A stretch of 64,000 bases of DNA, taken from Patiria pectinifera. Taxonomy: Eukaryota > Echinodermata > Asteroidea > Valvatida > Asterinidae. The notes beneath the pieces are model-generated. The model was not told where the DNA came from and did not search any database. It saw nothing but the letters and a program-made list of their open reading frames with translations. Where the stretch lies: NCBI GenBank assembly GCA_029964075.1, contig CM057149.1:13030465-13094464 (forward strand), in the 5' to 3' direction. Position numbers and translations under genes: made by a program. Shown one piece after another: positions 33,101 through 41,598 of this stretch; the first letter of the stretch is position 1, and each line of letters opens with the position of its first letter.

Positions 33101-35671
33101 TCCTCTGCAGACGACAAAGTGTTTTAGTAATAGATGTGAGTGAGTTTGTTTCTGCATTCAATAGGGGTCGTTGAACAATATAGAGGACAATAGGGTCCCC
33201 AATTCCCGATAGGTCCCCAATTTAGATTCGTGACCTAAACATATGGGAGGTCTTCCTAAAAAGTTATACATTGTAGTACAAGCATAATAGGGACAAGGGG
33301 TCCCGGATTGCAGGCAAATACATACTTGGTTGAGTTTGTGCTGGTCCTTGAGGGGCCAGCCTATAGTCCTCTCTGCACTAGACTGACTGACTCCCCGACT
33401 CCCCGACTGACTGACTGACCGACCAACCGACTGACCGACCAACCGACTGACCGACCAACCGATTGTCACTCGGGAATTACACTTGCTTAAATCTCACATT
33501 TGCCAAAAAATATTGCACAAGGATTACATCGTAACGCATAAAATTGTCTAAATGCGGCCAAATGATCGAAATCCGTCTTGCCTTGTTTTGTTTGTAATTA
33601 GATTTTATGTGATTTAATGCAATCGGGTATATATTCCTTGTGCCATTCCTTTTATTTGACCATCAAATTAAGAAAATCAAGACTGCTAAAGACATGGAAT
33701 AGCTTCATAATTATTTGTAGAGATCGTTTGAATGTTTTTAGAGAGTTTGATACAACCTGCCATTTATCACACACAGTTAACAAATGTCAACGCAGGCGTC
33801 CACTCATTTAAAGAATTATGAGGTGTGGACCCCCCCCCCCCACACACACACCCACCATCGGATCGCCACACGGCAAACATAGGGGTGCCAAAAATACATT
33901 AAATTTTACAATTAAACATCAGCAGTTTCAAGTGCTTATTTACCTGATATGCTTGAGCTGCTTGCCTGGTCTTGTGACGTCACATCTTGCACTACAGGAT
34001 GGGCCGAGCATAATTCTAAAATGCAACGTCAACATTGCGATTTGCTAATTTTCAGTCTTTGTAGCTGGAATCAACATAACCGACAAAATGAAAGGCACAG
34101 AATCGTCTCGTGTTTTCAGGCAAAGATAGTTTGGGCATAGCACCGAGTCCAGTGCGTTTGTTCATATTGTACGTACGGATACAGCAGTAAAACTGATGAT
34201 GCATCAACAAGCAAATTACAATGTGGCCGATATAAAAATATGAAATTTTAAGTAACATAACGAAAATGTTTTAAGGTGTACTGTACCAGCTTTTTTTAAT
34301 TTTTAACCTAAAATATAATTCTTGTTTAATTTAAATTGCTATTTTTGTAGAAATGAAAAAGCTATTCACTTTTGAATGTAAAAGCGATCGATATGCAGTA
34401 GTTACTTTTAAAAAGTTCGAACTGGTTTCGGCAGACAATTAATAATTCAGTTCTGGAAGGCTAAACAGGTCCATTAGGAATGGTATCAGTATATTCACAG
34501 GGATTTGTTTGTGGGCAAATAAAAGCTTGCCTTTCAGAGGATTGCGGACGCTCAAGGGAGGAAAAACAAAGTAGTTTTCTTTTATTAAAATAAACAAATG
34601 AGTTTTAAAATTCGTCAGTAAAAAAACCAATCTAATTCTTTGGAAAGCACAGACGGCATTATTAAAAAACAAATATTAACAAAAGATGCACACCATAACT
34701 TTTGTCAAATTCTTTATCTAAAAGAGACGTTTATTATCTTACAACGTAACAATAGTTTGAGCCTTCTGTTTTTTGGTACTCTCTCAGAAAGCACTGAACA
34801 CATATATCCAAGTAAAATCGCTTGGGTACACTGTTGGAATATTGAAGCCAGACATTCAAGTTACTCACTGTAGAAATGTTCAAGGCCAGGTCAGACCCTG
34901 GATGACATTGTTAATATTTAGTGCTATATATAGTGCGGCGCTACACCTACCCATGCCAAGCGCCAAATGCCAATGCCTCACGCACGCATGCGCTGAATGC
35001 CCAGTGCAGTAATGTCATCAATAAGAACTGCAAACGCACGTGTGATATGAATCAAAGTAGCCACTTAAAATGACATGCGGGGACTTTGACGTCAACTCAA
35101 AATGATACTCTACAATTTACATAAACAATAACGTTTGATAAAACCGCACAAAATCCATCACTAACATTGCGAGAATAACTATCATGTTTTGTTTGTAAAT
35201 AGTAAATACGAAGCATTAGGCTATATACACATTTTTGACAAATTAAAGGGTAATGCGGAACTGGAACGCATTTCTGTTGCGAAATAATACCGGTAAAAGT
35301 TGTGGAAAGATTTTTACAAAAGTTTAAAACTTCCATACAGCTTGAAAAATTGCGGTTATCATGAAATCATCACACGAAGGAATTTCGATCTTCAAAAAAT
35401 CGAGCCATTGCAGCGCTATTTGTCATTCCAGTTACACATGATTCATATACAAAGCACGTGTGCACAAGATTTGTGCTAGGATGATTGTAACCTGCAAATC
35501 TTAGAAATTCAAAGTTTCAGCTGTAAAAATCAGTTCCGTGCTTACAGGTTTCACGAGTTGTTTGCAAAATTATTTAACCACAATTGATTCAGTTTCACAC
35601 TTACGTGAGGGTGCAGTGATGGTGATCAGCATGACCGCCAACACCAGCAGATTTGATGCAGAGCAAGACAT
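21098..35671 (-). CDS. Gene A: secreted or tethered FA58C-SRCR-SRCR protein (whole gene span)
   Basis: Coding exons (descending): 35,605-35,671 signal peptide; 33,944-34,015 linker; 32,349-32,462, 26,713-26,912 and 24,321-24,462 FA58C; 22,995-23,321 SRCR1; 21,705-22,013 SRCR2; 21,098-21,196 probable tail. Phases join without a break from exon 1 to SRCR2. FA58C domains bind glycans or lipids and SRCR domains bind proteins or polyanions, so a recognition or adhesion role outside the cell is likely (inference from family). The 5.4-kb intron 26,913-32,348 carries a mariner with nested elements. A differs from B and C in discoidin loops and has a 1-base loss in its tail exon. The join from SRCR2 to tail is unresolved. 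Confidence 0.75.
21705..22013 (-). CDS. Gene A, SRCR2 exon
   Basis: A single phase-1/phase-1 exon of 309 bases encodes a full SRCR domain from DELRLVGGSRTSGRVEIYRG to HSHDAGVICSDG. It has seven Cys, including DCPSYC with one extra Cys. A glycosylation sequon NVT follows CDTNW; B has NET and C has NQT there. Acceptor and GTAAGC donor match the other copies. Confidence 0.9.
22014..22994 (-). other. Intron between SRCR exons, gene A
   Basis: Aligns with 44,982-45,970 in B throughout. Gene C lacks about 275 bases of it (junction near 57,280). Open frames on either strand here are conserved only because the intron was copied; they carry shifts between copies. Confidence 0.7.
22995..23321 (-). CDS. 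Gene A, SRCR1 exon
   Basis: A 327-base phase-1 exon encodes VPSGTIRLVGGDDKWSG through VAGVVCKPRPG. Conserved landmarks are WGAVCDSSWDMKDATTVC, HQLGF, VACSGTERRLADCPF and VVC. Seven Cys are present, the odd one in CPFVC. It differs from B and C only in the first ~30 residues. Confidence 0.9.
24321..24462 (-). CDS. Gene A, FA58C exon 3 (C-terminal part)
   Basis: Encodes LNGHNGTGQPLTVKFPVVL, then MARFLRILPLTWTQYDHYG and LRFEVLGCRG. This is the typical end of a discoidin domain with its closing Cys. It starts in phase 0 and leaves one base. The TQYDHYG loop differs wholly from B (VENHNYQ) and C (SRSDYYR). Confidence 0.9.
24463..26712 (-). other. Intron in FA58C, gene A
   Basis: The first part aligns with B and C. 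From about 24,600 to 26,250 the DNA is specific to A: small hairpins of TTTTCCGCAAAG type (25,145-25,265), and a ~130-base sequence present twice (about 25,480-25,570 and 26,010-26,090; shared AATCAATATAA and ATCAACTGTA) near TGACGTCAT motifs, which looks like two copies of one repeat. No exon is seen. Confidence 0.6.
26713..26912 (-). CDS. Gene A, FA58C exon 2 (core)
   Basis: The 200-base exon encodes TGWWACPRGTLEG, QWIQVDLGQYTAITGVIVQG, HSSHHILTFAVNYS and DWQKLTDRGQTVQ. QWIQVDLG and ITGVIVQG are hallmark discoidin strands. Donor and acceptor are conserved with B and C. Confidence 0.92.
28000..28246. mobile_element. MITE remnant inside the mariner, gene A
   Basis: Related to 61,070-61,491: shared GTGAGAAGGG..GCATTT, TATTGATTTTCGGA and the end TTCTAGAATCGCGCCTG. 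Only the 3' part is recognisable. It is rich in C runs. Confidence 0.45.
28660..29150. repeat. Degenerate GAGAGGGGCACTTTTG repeats
   Basis: About a dozen loose repeats of GAGGGGCAC plus T-rich spacer. Non-coding, nested in the mariner span, not seen in B or C. Confidence 0.5.
29560..29745. mobile_element. SINE core-like segment
   Basis: GTGGGTTCTTTTACGTGCAT followed by CACACGGGACCTACGG and GTCCCATCCGAAGGAC is a widely shared metazoan SINE core pattern, recalled rather than searched. A hairpin of GTCTGGCCGTAC and its inverse (29,468-29,522) lies next to it. Confidence 0.45.
30100..30255 (-). mobile_element. tRNA-derived SINE head
   Basis: On the minus strand, box A-like TGGCCTAGCAGCGGTTAAGA (from 30,246) and box B GGGTTCAAGCCC (30,172-30,183) have tRNA spacing, followed by GTGCCCTTAAGCAAGGCACT, a common SINE motif. 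It is nested in the mariner of gene A. Confidence 0.65.
30730..31071. mobile_element. MITE with CAGTGGCGTCGCCAG ends
   Basis: The ends CAGTGGCGTCGCCAG and CTGGTGACGCCACTG are inverted. Flanks CATAAGACTA and CATAAGAACA look like a ~10-base duplication with two mismatches. Genes B and C have the empty site (50,047; 62,587). Confidence 0.7.
31134..31410. mobile_element. CACTA-type MITE (277 bp) with empty sites in B and C
   Basis: The ends CACTGAAAAATTGCCTGGGTT and its inverse bound a hairpin-like interior. Flanking CA on both sides is a single CA in B (50,101-50,115 region) and C (62,640-62,655). CACTG ends plus a 2-base duplication fit the EnSpm/CACTA superfamily. Confidence 0.8.
32349..32462 (-). 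CDS. Gene A, FA58C exon 1 (N-terminal part)
   Basis: Encodes GLSCTSSPLGMASGAIPD, SSLTASGSYASNN and PSQARLN. The opening Cys and LGMASGAIPD are standard discoidin motifs. It is one codon shorter than in B and C, in the loop after TAS. Confidence 0.9.
33385..33460 (+). repeat. GACT/GACC microsatellite
   Basis: Short tetranucleotide runs of CTGACTGACTGACCGACCAA type. Intronic, gene A only. Confidence 0.75.
33944..34015 (-). CDS. Gene A, exon 2 (linker)
   Basis: A 72-base phase-1 exon encodes QLCSAHPVVQDVTSQDQ then ASSSSISG. It lies between signal peptide and FA58C. One Cys is present. The homologue in B (52,269-52,340) differs at one residue, R for S. Confidence 0.8.
34016..35604 (-). other. 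Intron 1, gene A
   Basis: Aligns with intron 1 of B (52,341-53,459) at both ends, with extra DNA around 34,780-35,340. No exon seen. Confidence 0.6.
35605..35671 (-). CDS. Gene A, exon 1 (signal peptide)
   Basis: ATG at 35,671 opens MSCSASNLLVLAVMLITITAPS, a 22-residue signal peptide, ending phase 1 before GTAAGT. The start agrees with B and Z. Confidence 0.85.
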
Positions 35672-35763
35672 TGTTTTCGAATACGATAAGAGAAAGTAAT
35701 ACAAACGTCTTAAGGAGAGATCAGCTGGAGCCGAGTGTGAACCGACGGAGGTTGGTAGATCGG

Positions 35764-35771
35764 TTTATATA
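35764..35771 (-). promoter_or_regulatory. TATA box of gene A
   Basis: TATATAAA on the minus strand, 93 bases upstream of the ATG, in a ~70-base block shared with Z and B (GATCAGCTGGAGCCGAGT on plus). Confidence 0.6.
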
Positions 35772-35799
35772 TCATGATGCTGGGCTTCCCGATAAGGGT

Positions 35800-36939
35800 G
35801 TTTCGGGGTTATTGATGGTGTTAAGTGTCTGAGCAGATATCCGTCTGGTTTCGATGCAATAAATCCTCCGAGACGTTGTTTCCGGGTCTGTTTGTGTTGA
35901 CAGGAAGCTAACAATCTGTATCGTACAGGGACCTGGGGTGCAAGGGCGTGATAGCATACGTGGGGTGGGTGGGTGTTAGGAAGGTTTTGACACCCCCCAC
36001 CCAATATTTACCTTTATTTTTAAACATCCCGCGAACGTTGATCGATTTTGACTCGAGATATCTCAAGACGGATTTCAAGACATTTCTTATTTTTTGAGAG
36101 ATATATCTAAATGAATTTAACAACATCGTTGGTGTGGATAATTAAGTGTCACATATGCGCTCCGTCGATCTGTAAATAACCAGACCACAATATTGAACTT
36201 GGCAACACATCAAACATCTGGCAGTGACATTGCTGTGCAGATCAATGCACCAAGGGCGGAGCCGAAAACAAGTTCTGGGTTAAACATTCGTTTCCTTTTG
36301 GCGGATGTGTTTTGGCGCTGGCTCATAGTTACCCTCACGTGTGACGAGCCTGCAACTGACATGTTCAAGATGATAATCCCAGACAGATTTTAACTTGAAA
36401 TGTTGGCAATACATCAAACATCTGGTAGTGACATTGGGCCTCGTCGGGTCCGCACCCCCCCCCCTTCCTGTGAGTTGTCTCGATCTGACACTGCAATGCA
36501 GTAAAATGTATCGTGTAGACCCAGTAAATAGACACCTGAACCCAAACTGCGTCTTATTACACCAATTACACAAAAACAATAATAAATAAATAAATATATA
36601 TGCCAGAAACATTTAATAAATTGTCATTATGATTCGTATTCATGTGCCATGAGATTAAAATTGACAGTCCAACAAGCATCCGTTATTGGGCTGTGCGGAC
36701 TATGTAGTGGCGTAACTAAGGAAGGGGAGGGGGGGGGGACATGGGGGCAGCTTCCCCCGTTCGAGGCCTGTGCCAGCCCCTTGTGCTCCCCAACTCAAAA
36801 TTATCCACACTTATGTGACTTTTCGTTCTCCTACTTTTCGTTTCCGGATTTCATTTGAACGCGTTTATATCAGTGGATATATTCTACTGCGAGTAGCTGA
36901 CTTTGAAAATATCAAAATGAATGGGACTTCAATAATATA
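35800..36939. other. Upstream region of gene A
   Basis: Resembles parts of 830-3,050 (for example TGGCAGTGACATTGC and the CAAGTTCTGGGTTAAACATTCG motif) but is shorter and more diverged. G and C runs near 36,729 and 36,457. No gene. Confidence 0.55.
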
Positions 36940-37919
36940 CACACACAGAAAAAAATACACAAGTTGTGTAAAATTTTACATAATTGCAATGTGCTATACG
37001 AACCTGCTAATAGTTAGGTAAAATTTTACATAACAGGTGTTGGGTAAGGTTTATCACAACTGTTTGGTAAAATTTTACTTTGAAAATAGGTATGTAAATT
37101 TACCCAATATCTTGGTAAAAACGGTGAAGTAAAACTTTACAAAATCTAAAGGTAAAAAACTACATGGTGTCTTTGTTAAATGACTGGACTGTTACTTGTT
37201 TATTAGGTTTTCTTTTTACGGTTTCACCATGTAAAAAATTTACTAAATTTTCAGGTACTTTAATATTCATGTATTAAAAATTGGTTAAATAAAAAAACTT
37301 CTTAGACATGAAGTAATCAACACATGAACAAAAAACATTTTAATTATAAAACTGTAATTTTATTCTCGAATTATGACAATTTACAATTTACAATAATCAA
37401 AGTCAACCTGTTGGCAATTTTTTCACATCAAATATAATTCCAATAGCATTTTTGTCTATATTTCAGTATCAATTTGCAACAACAATAAAACACCAAAACA
37501 TCTAAAAGTTAGGCAAGATAATGTCTAAAAGTAAAACAAGTTAACTTAATGAAGATGAGGAGTTCAAGCAAAAATTCAAAAGGAAAAAAAATGTCAATAA
37601 GTTTTCATTTTCTTCCATAAAAAAGTTACACACTTTGAGTTTGGTTTTTGATTGTGGACAATATGCTAAGCAAATCAAGGCATTTACATGATTATTTCTT
37701 AATAGTGAGTGATGCTCTCAATACCTTGGTTTTCTTGTCACTGCTGAATCATTGGGCCTGCCTCTAAAAGGGAGAAACTATATCAGAAGAATGAAAAGAC
37801 TGTTAACTTTAATACAAAAAGGGGCTACAAAAACATTGATCAAAAAGACTGATAATTGTATGTTTACGTCAGGGTGATGTACATTTTCAAAATGGGCAAG
37901 ACCCCTTATTTACACACAT

Positions 37920-38830
37920 GTAGTATTAATAATCACTGTACATGTTGGCCTATGCTCAGCATTGTCTGAGAGCTTGCGAGAATAAAATCACAAGCTTACA
38001 CGAACGAACCTCGGAATACAGAGATTAATTAAATGCTACACCTGCGAAGGGCATGTTCCAATATGAACAACATTTAAACACATCAATATAAACAACATTA
38101 CAATATACCCCAAAACACTTTGAAATCCAAGAGCCTTAGCTTCAACTTGTCATCTGGCAATGTTAAAAGCAGCGTAATCAGAGACTTTAGAAAAGCTCCA
38201 TGTAACTGTCTAAGCAGTTAGCTTGTCTGGTAAGGAATCCAGTCTACAATTGTTAAGGTTGCTTTAAATTTGTACTTCAGAAGATATGGCTGCTATAAGG
38301 CCCTCCTCTCTTTTATATACAACACTTGCTGTGGTGAAGTTGTTGTTCCACCAAGAGCCAGAATGTAGACTGTGCTCCTTCACTGACATAGTATTAATAA
38401 TCACTGAATGCTAAGAGTTGTCTGATAGCTTGAGAGAAAAAAAATCACAAGCTTAAACAGAACTCGGGCAGGACTGAGAATACAGTGATGACTTAAATTC
38501 TACACCTGTGAAGGGCACAATTCAATATAAACAACATTAAAACACTTATCCATAAAACTTTCTGAAATACATAACTCTACTTCAACATGATGTCATTTGG
38601 TTAGGGAACCAATTTTTATCTAACCGCAGAAAACAGGCGGTTCTCATCAATCCACAGCAGTTTTCGGCGGTTTTCAGAGGTGTTCCAAGGAAACCGCTGG
38701 TAACCACTGGTTTGCTGCGGTTAGAAATGATGGGCTTCCTAATTTTGAAAGCAGCGCAATCAGGGATTTTAATAAGCAGTTAGCTTCCAGTCAACAATTA
38801 TAAAGGTTGCTTTAAATTTGTACTTCACTT
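37920..38830. repeat. ~450-bp internal tandem duplication next to the SAMD3-like gene
   Basis: AATAATCACTG, ATCACAAGCTTA and TTGCTTTAAATTTGTACTTCA recur in the same order at 37,945-38,290 and 38,395-38,830. Within the first copy (38,270-38,370) lies a decayed stretch of the last SAMD3-like exon (AAGGCCCTCCT, ACACTTGCTGTGGTGAAGTT). Confidence 0.65.
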
Positions 38831-38928
38831 ATAATTGTTATTTTTTAGGTCTGAAAAAAATAAATCTCCAACTAACTTTTTGTACTTAACAAATAGTTTT
38901 CGTAGTCGCTTGGCACTGAACTTTCTGC

Positions 38929-39246
38929 TTACTTCTTGCTTGAGCAGAAGGCCCTAAAATCCCTAATTGCACTGCTTTTAACATTGCCTTTGATCCCAAA
39001 GACCACAGACTCCACGAACTCCCATGCTCCACAGCACTTGTCTTGGTACTGAAGGTCGCATACGAAGTATGACTTGAAGCAAACATCTAACGCCTTCAGA
39101 AGAGATGGCTGCTGTAAGGCCCTCCTTTCCAGTAGGACAAACACTTGCTGTGGTGAAGTTGATGTTCCCCCAAGAGCCAGAATGTGGGGCTGAGACCGTG
39201 TCTTGCTGTCAATATCTGCGAGATATTGCTCCAAGCTCACGTTTTC
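38929..39246 (-). CDS. SAMD3-like, terminal exon
   Basis: Opens after a TTGTTTAG acceptor with ENVSLEQYLADIDSKTRSQP, continues through PHILALGGTSTSPQQVFVLL and CFKSYFVCDLQYQDKCCGAW, and stops at 38,929. 105 codons, phase 0. Confidence 0.75.
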   Translation of the reverse strand, partial: ENVSLEQYLADIDSKTRSQPHILALGGTSTSPQQVFVLLERRALQQPSLLKALDVCFKSYFVCDLQYQDKCCGAWEFVESVVFGIKGNVKSSAIRDFRAFCSSKK

Positions 39247-41290
39247 CTAAACAAGAACAAAAAATAGAGTTGGATGAAAACAGTTATTTTGAAATATTGT
39301 GTATACAAAAATTACAACCAAGGGAAAAGTCAACTTGCATTGCAAGATGCTTTCTTGCTAATAGTGTAAGCCATGTGGGCATGACAATTTTACATGTTCA
39401 ACAGTGGCGTAGCCATGGGGGGGCGTGGGGGGGCGACAGCTTGAAACCTTGTCGCCCCCCAGTCACCACCCCCCCCCCCACTGAGATTTTGAGTTTCTAA
39501 AAAAAATATCATCGATCTACATGACGCCCCCCCCCCATGAAATGTTCCAGCCCCCCCAGCGCCCCCAGCACCCTCCCCCACACTGAAAAATTCCAGGCTA
39601 TGCCACTGATGTTCAATTACCCCGACAGAGAAATCAACTGAGCGAACCCCAGGGAACCTATAACCTTTGATAGCTATCTTAAATTCTGATTAGATAATGG
39701 ATGTGTTACTGAGTTAAGGTGCGCTGCATGTTATGCTTCACAATGCCACTCAAGACAAGACAAGAAAAAAGAAAATTCCCCTGTATGGGGGAGCCAAGTG
39801 CTTAGAAAGGAGCAAGATGGGCAGGACATCACTACCTTCAGAAAGAGTTCCAGTTGTCCAATATCTTACACACATTATTTATGACAGAACCTGTGGTAAA
39901 TTATGAACAGGTGAAGTCCACAGCAGTACATTTTTAAACCTTGCTGCCAGTCACATTCTAACCCCGGTTTCTGAAGGTAAATATGAAACATGTATGTTCA
40001 AGTTCTTAACTTGTTTGACTTAATTGAAAGTGTTCTGCAACTTACACACTTGAAGTCCATGAAGGCTCTTGATGACTCAGTGAAGCTGATCCGACCCCCC
40101 TTTCCATTCCTTCTGCCCGTAAACAGGATAGGCAGAACAAGAATTGCTAAGTTCTTCCTTTGTTCTGGACAAACAAGAAAATAACAACACTTAGTACCTT
40201 AGGATAAACCCTTTGTCATACATTTACAATGAGGCCATTTCTCAAAGGGTTGACAAAAGGGACAACGTACTGCTGCACAAAATTTACAAATTCAAAATTA
40301 ACATGGGTTTTCAACAAGGCTTACTTTACATCGTGCCCCCCCCCCCTCTAACAATACTGAAAAAGAACATGCTCTGCACAAGCTCTAACAACTGTTCGTT
40401 GGTTTGCAATTTAACTGATTAAAAATAAATAAAACTACCTGCTGTGAGATTCTCCAGTTCAATATCCTCCTCTAACACCAGTGACTGCCATGATGGACAT
40501 GCCTTGGGACAATATGCCAGCAGATCTTCCGACAGTGTAGCCCATTTGCTGTAAAGGTTGTTGGCAGCATCAGGGTGCAGGATCTCAAAGTCTTGCTCAA
40601 TCTGTGCAAAGATGTTTGAAATTAGACATTCATTGTATGGATTAAAAATGCTATTTATAGTAAAGCAACAGAGGTGGATGGGGGTTACCGTAATGTAAAA
40701 ATGGGGCCAAAATTACTAAATGGAATGCTAAAGTTCCTAAATTTATTCTCAAAATAGCACAAATGCAGGAAAAAGCATAGAAGAAAAGAGAAAGCATACC
40801 CCAGACCCCCTATCAGAGTGTGCCTTCTGCATGCCTTCACTCAACACCCCCTCCCTGTTATTCCATGTTCCATGAGCACAATGGCTTACCTTGAATGATC
40901 AGTACTCACACAAGAAGTTATCCTATAACTTTGATTTGCGTAAGACTCTGTCATTCCAAAGAAATGTCGGGGAAAAAACTGATGAAATTCTATTCCCGGC
41001 GATGCCGGAAAATAGACAGTTTTCAATGGGATCTGCATGCGCCACGTTCATTGTGTTACATGTATACATGTGCAGCTATAGCTACGTACGTGGGCCACGC
41101 ACACGGTACCGTATGACTATCTCACATCACAAACCAGGGCCATGTTTGACAAAAACAGCAGAAAATTTCAATTCTGTAATGCAATCAAGTTAGTCTAAGT
41201 TCATATTTACCTTCAAATATAGGTATCAAACTCTGAAATCCCCAAGCTGATAGGTGTTGTTGCATTTTTTCCATCTTGATTTCCCGAACT
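38929..41290 (-). CDS. SAMD3-like gene inside the TA-flanked element (span)
   Basis: Exons (descending): 41,216-41,276 SAM start; 40,439-40,601; 40,046-40,164; 38,929-39,246 with the stop. The last three join in consistent phases and give one continuous C-terminal region. SAM domains are protein-interaction modules. The C-terminal pattern (QDF..., W..., CFKSYFVCDLQYQDKC, WEFVESVVFGIKG) is the one I recall from multi-copy SAMD3-like genes of fish and invertebrates, whose function is not established. The middle of the protein and the second half of the SAM domain are not found in the 610 bases available, so this copy is probably internally deleted. Confidence 0.6.
39402..39608. mobile_element. 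MITE, 8-base target duplication ATGTTCAA
   Basis: CAGTGGCGTAGCCATGG and CCAGGCTATGCCACTG are inverted ends; ATGTTCAA flanks both sides (39,394 and 39,609). It sits in an intron of the SAMD3-like gene. hAT-like by duplication length. Confidence 0.8.
40046..40164 (-). CDS. SAMD3-like, second-last exon
   Basis: After TTGTTTGTCCAG the frame reads QRKNLAILVLPILFTGRRNG, then RISFTESSRAFMDFKC, up to GTAAGT. Starts with two bases of a split codon and ends in phase 0, fitting both neighbours. Confidence 0.7.
40439..40601 (-). CDS. SAMD3-like, internal exon
   Basis: Reads IEQDFEILHPDAANNLYSKW, ATLSEDLLAYCPKAC, and ELENLTAG, between a TTTGCACAG acceptor and a GTAGTT donor. One base carries over to the next exon. 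Confidence 0.7.
41216..41276 (-). CDS. SAMD3-like, first coding exon (start of SAM domain)
   Basis: MEKMQQHLSAWGFQSLIPIF followed by EG at a GTAAAT donor. WGFQSLIPIFE is the beginning of a SAM helix bundle. An open frame runs further upstream (to 41,379), so the true start could be earlier. Confidence 0.5.
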
Positions 41291-41598
41291 TCCCGAAGGT
41301 ATTTGCCCGTCGTCGAACCGTCGCACAAGCGCACATGGGATAAAGTACCCCTTAACTCGGTAATATTTACACAACACATGTATTCTTTACGTAATATTTT
41401 GTAAAACTTACCTAGTTAAGGTAAACATTTGACGAAGGTTACACAACTAGTGTAAAAAAATATATTACATTTAAAACAAGTAAATTTAAACTTACACAAT
41501 CAATGCGTATCGCTTTTTGGCAATATTTTACTTAAATTGTGTAATATTTTACCAAACTTTTTTTACATGATTTTTTTTTACCATTCATTTTGTGTGTG

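Larger units (their letters stand above)
36940..41598. mobile_element. 4.66-kb TA-flanked element carrying a SAMD3-like gene
   Basis: It starts CACACACAGAAAA and ends TTTTGTGTGTG, flanked by TA. The empty site AATAATATAATTGATTATCG stands uninterrupted at 20,690 and 43,680. Both ends (36,950-37,170; 41,370-41,590) are packed with GTAAAATTTTAC-type motifs in both orientations, as in subterminal repeats of cut-and-paste elements. No transposase is recognised. The only coding DNA is a spliced SAMD3-like gene on the minus strand. CAC ends and a 2-base duplication suggest a CACTA-like mover or a non-autonomous relative. Confidence 0.75.
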
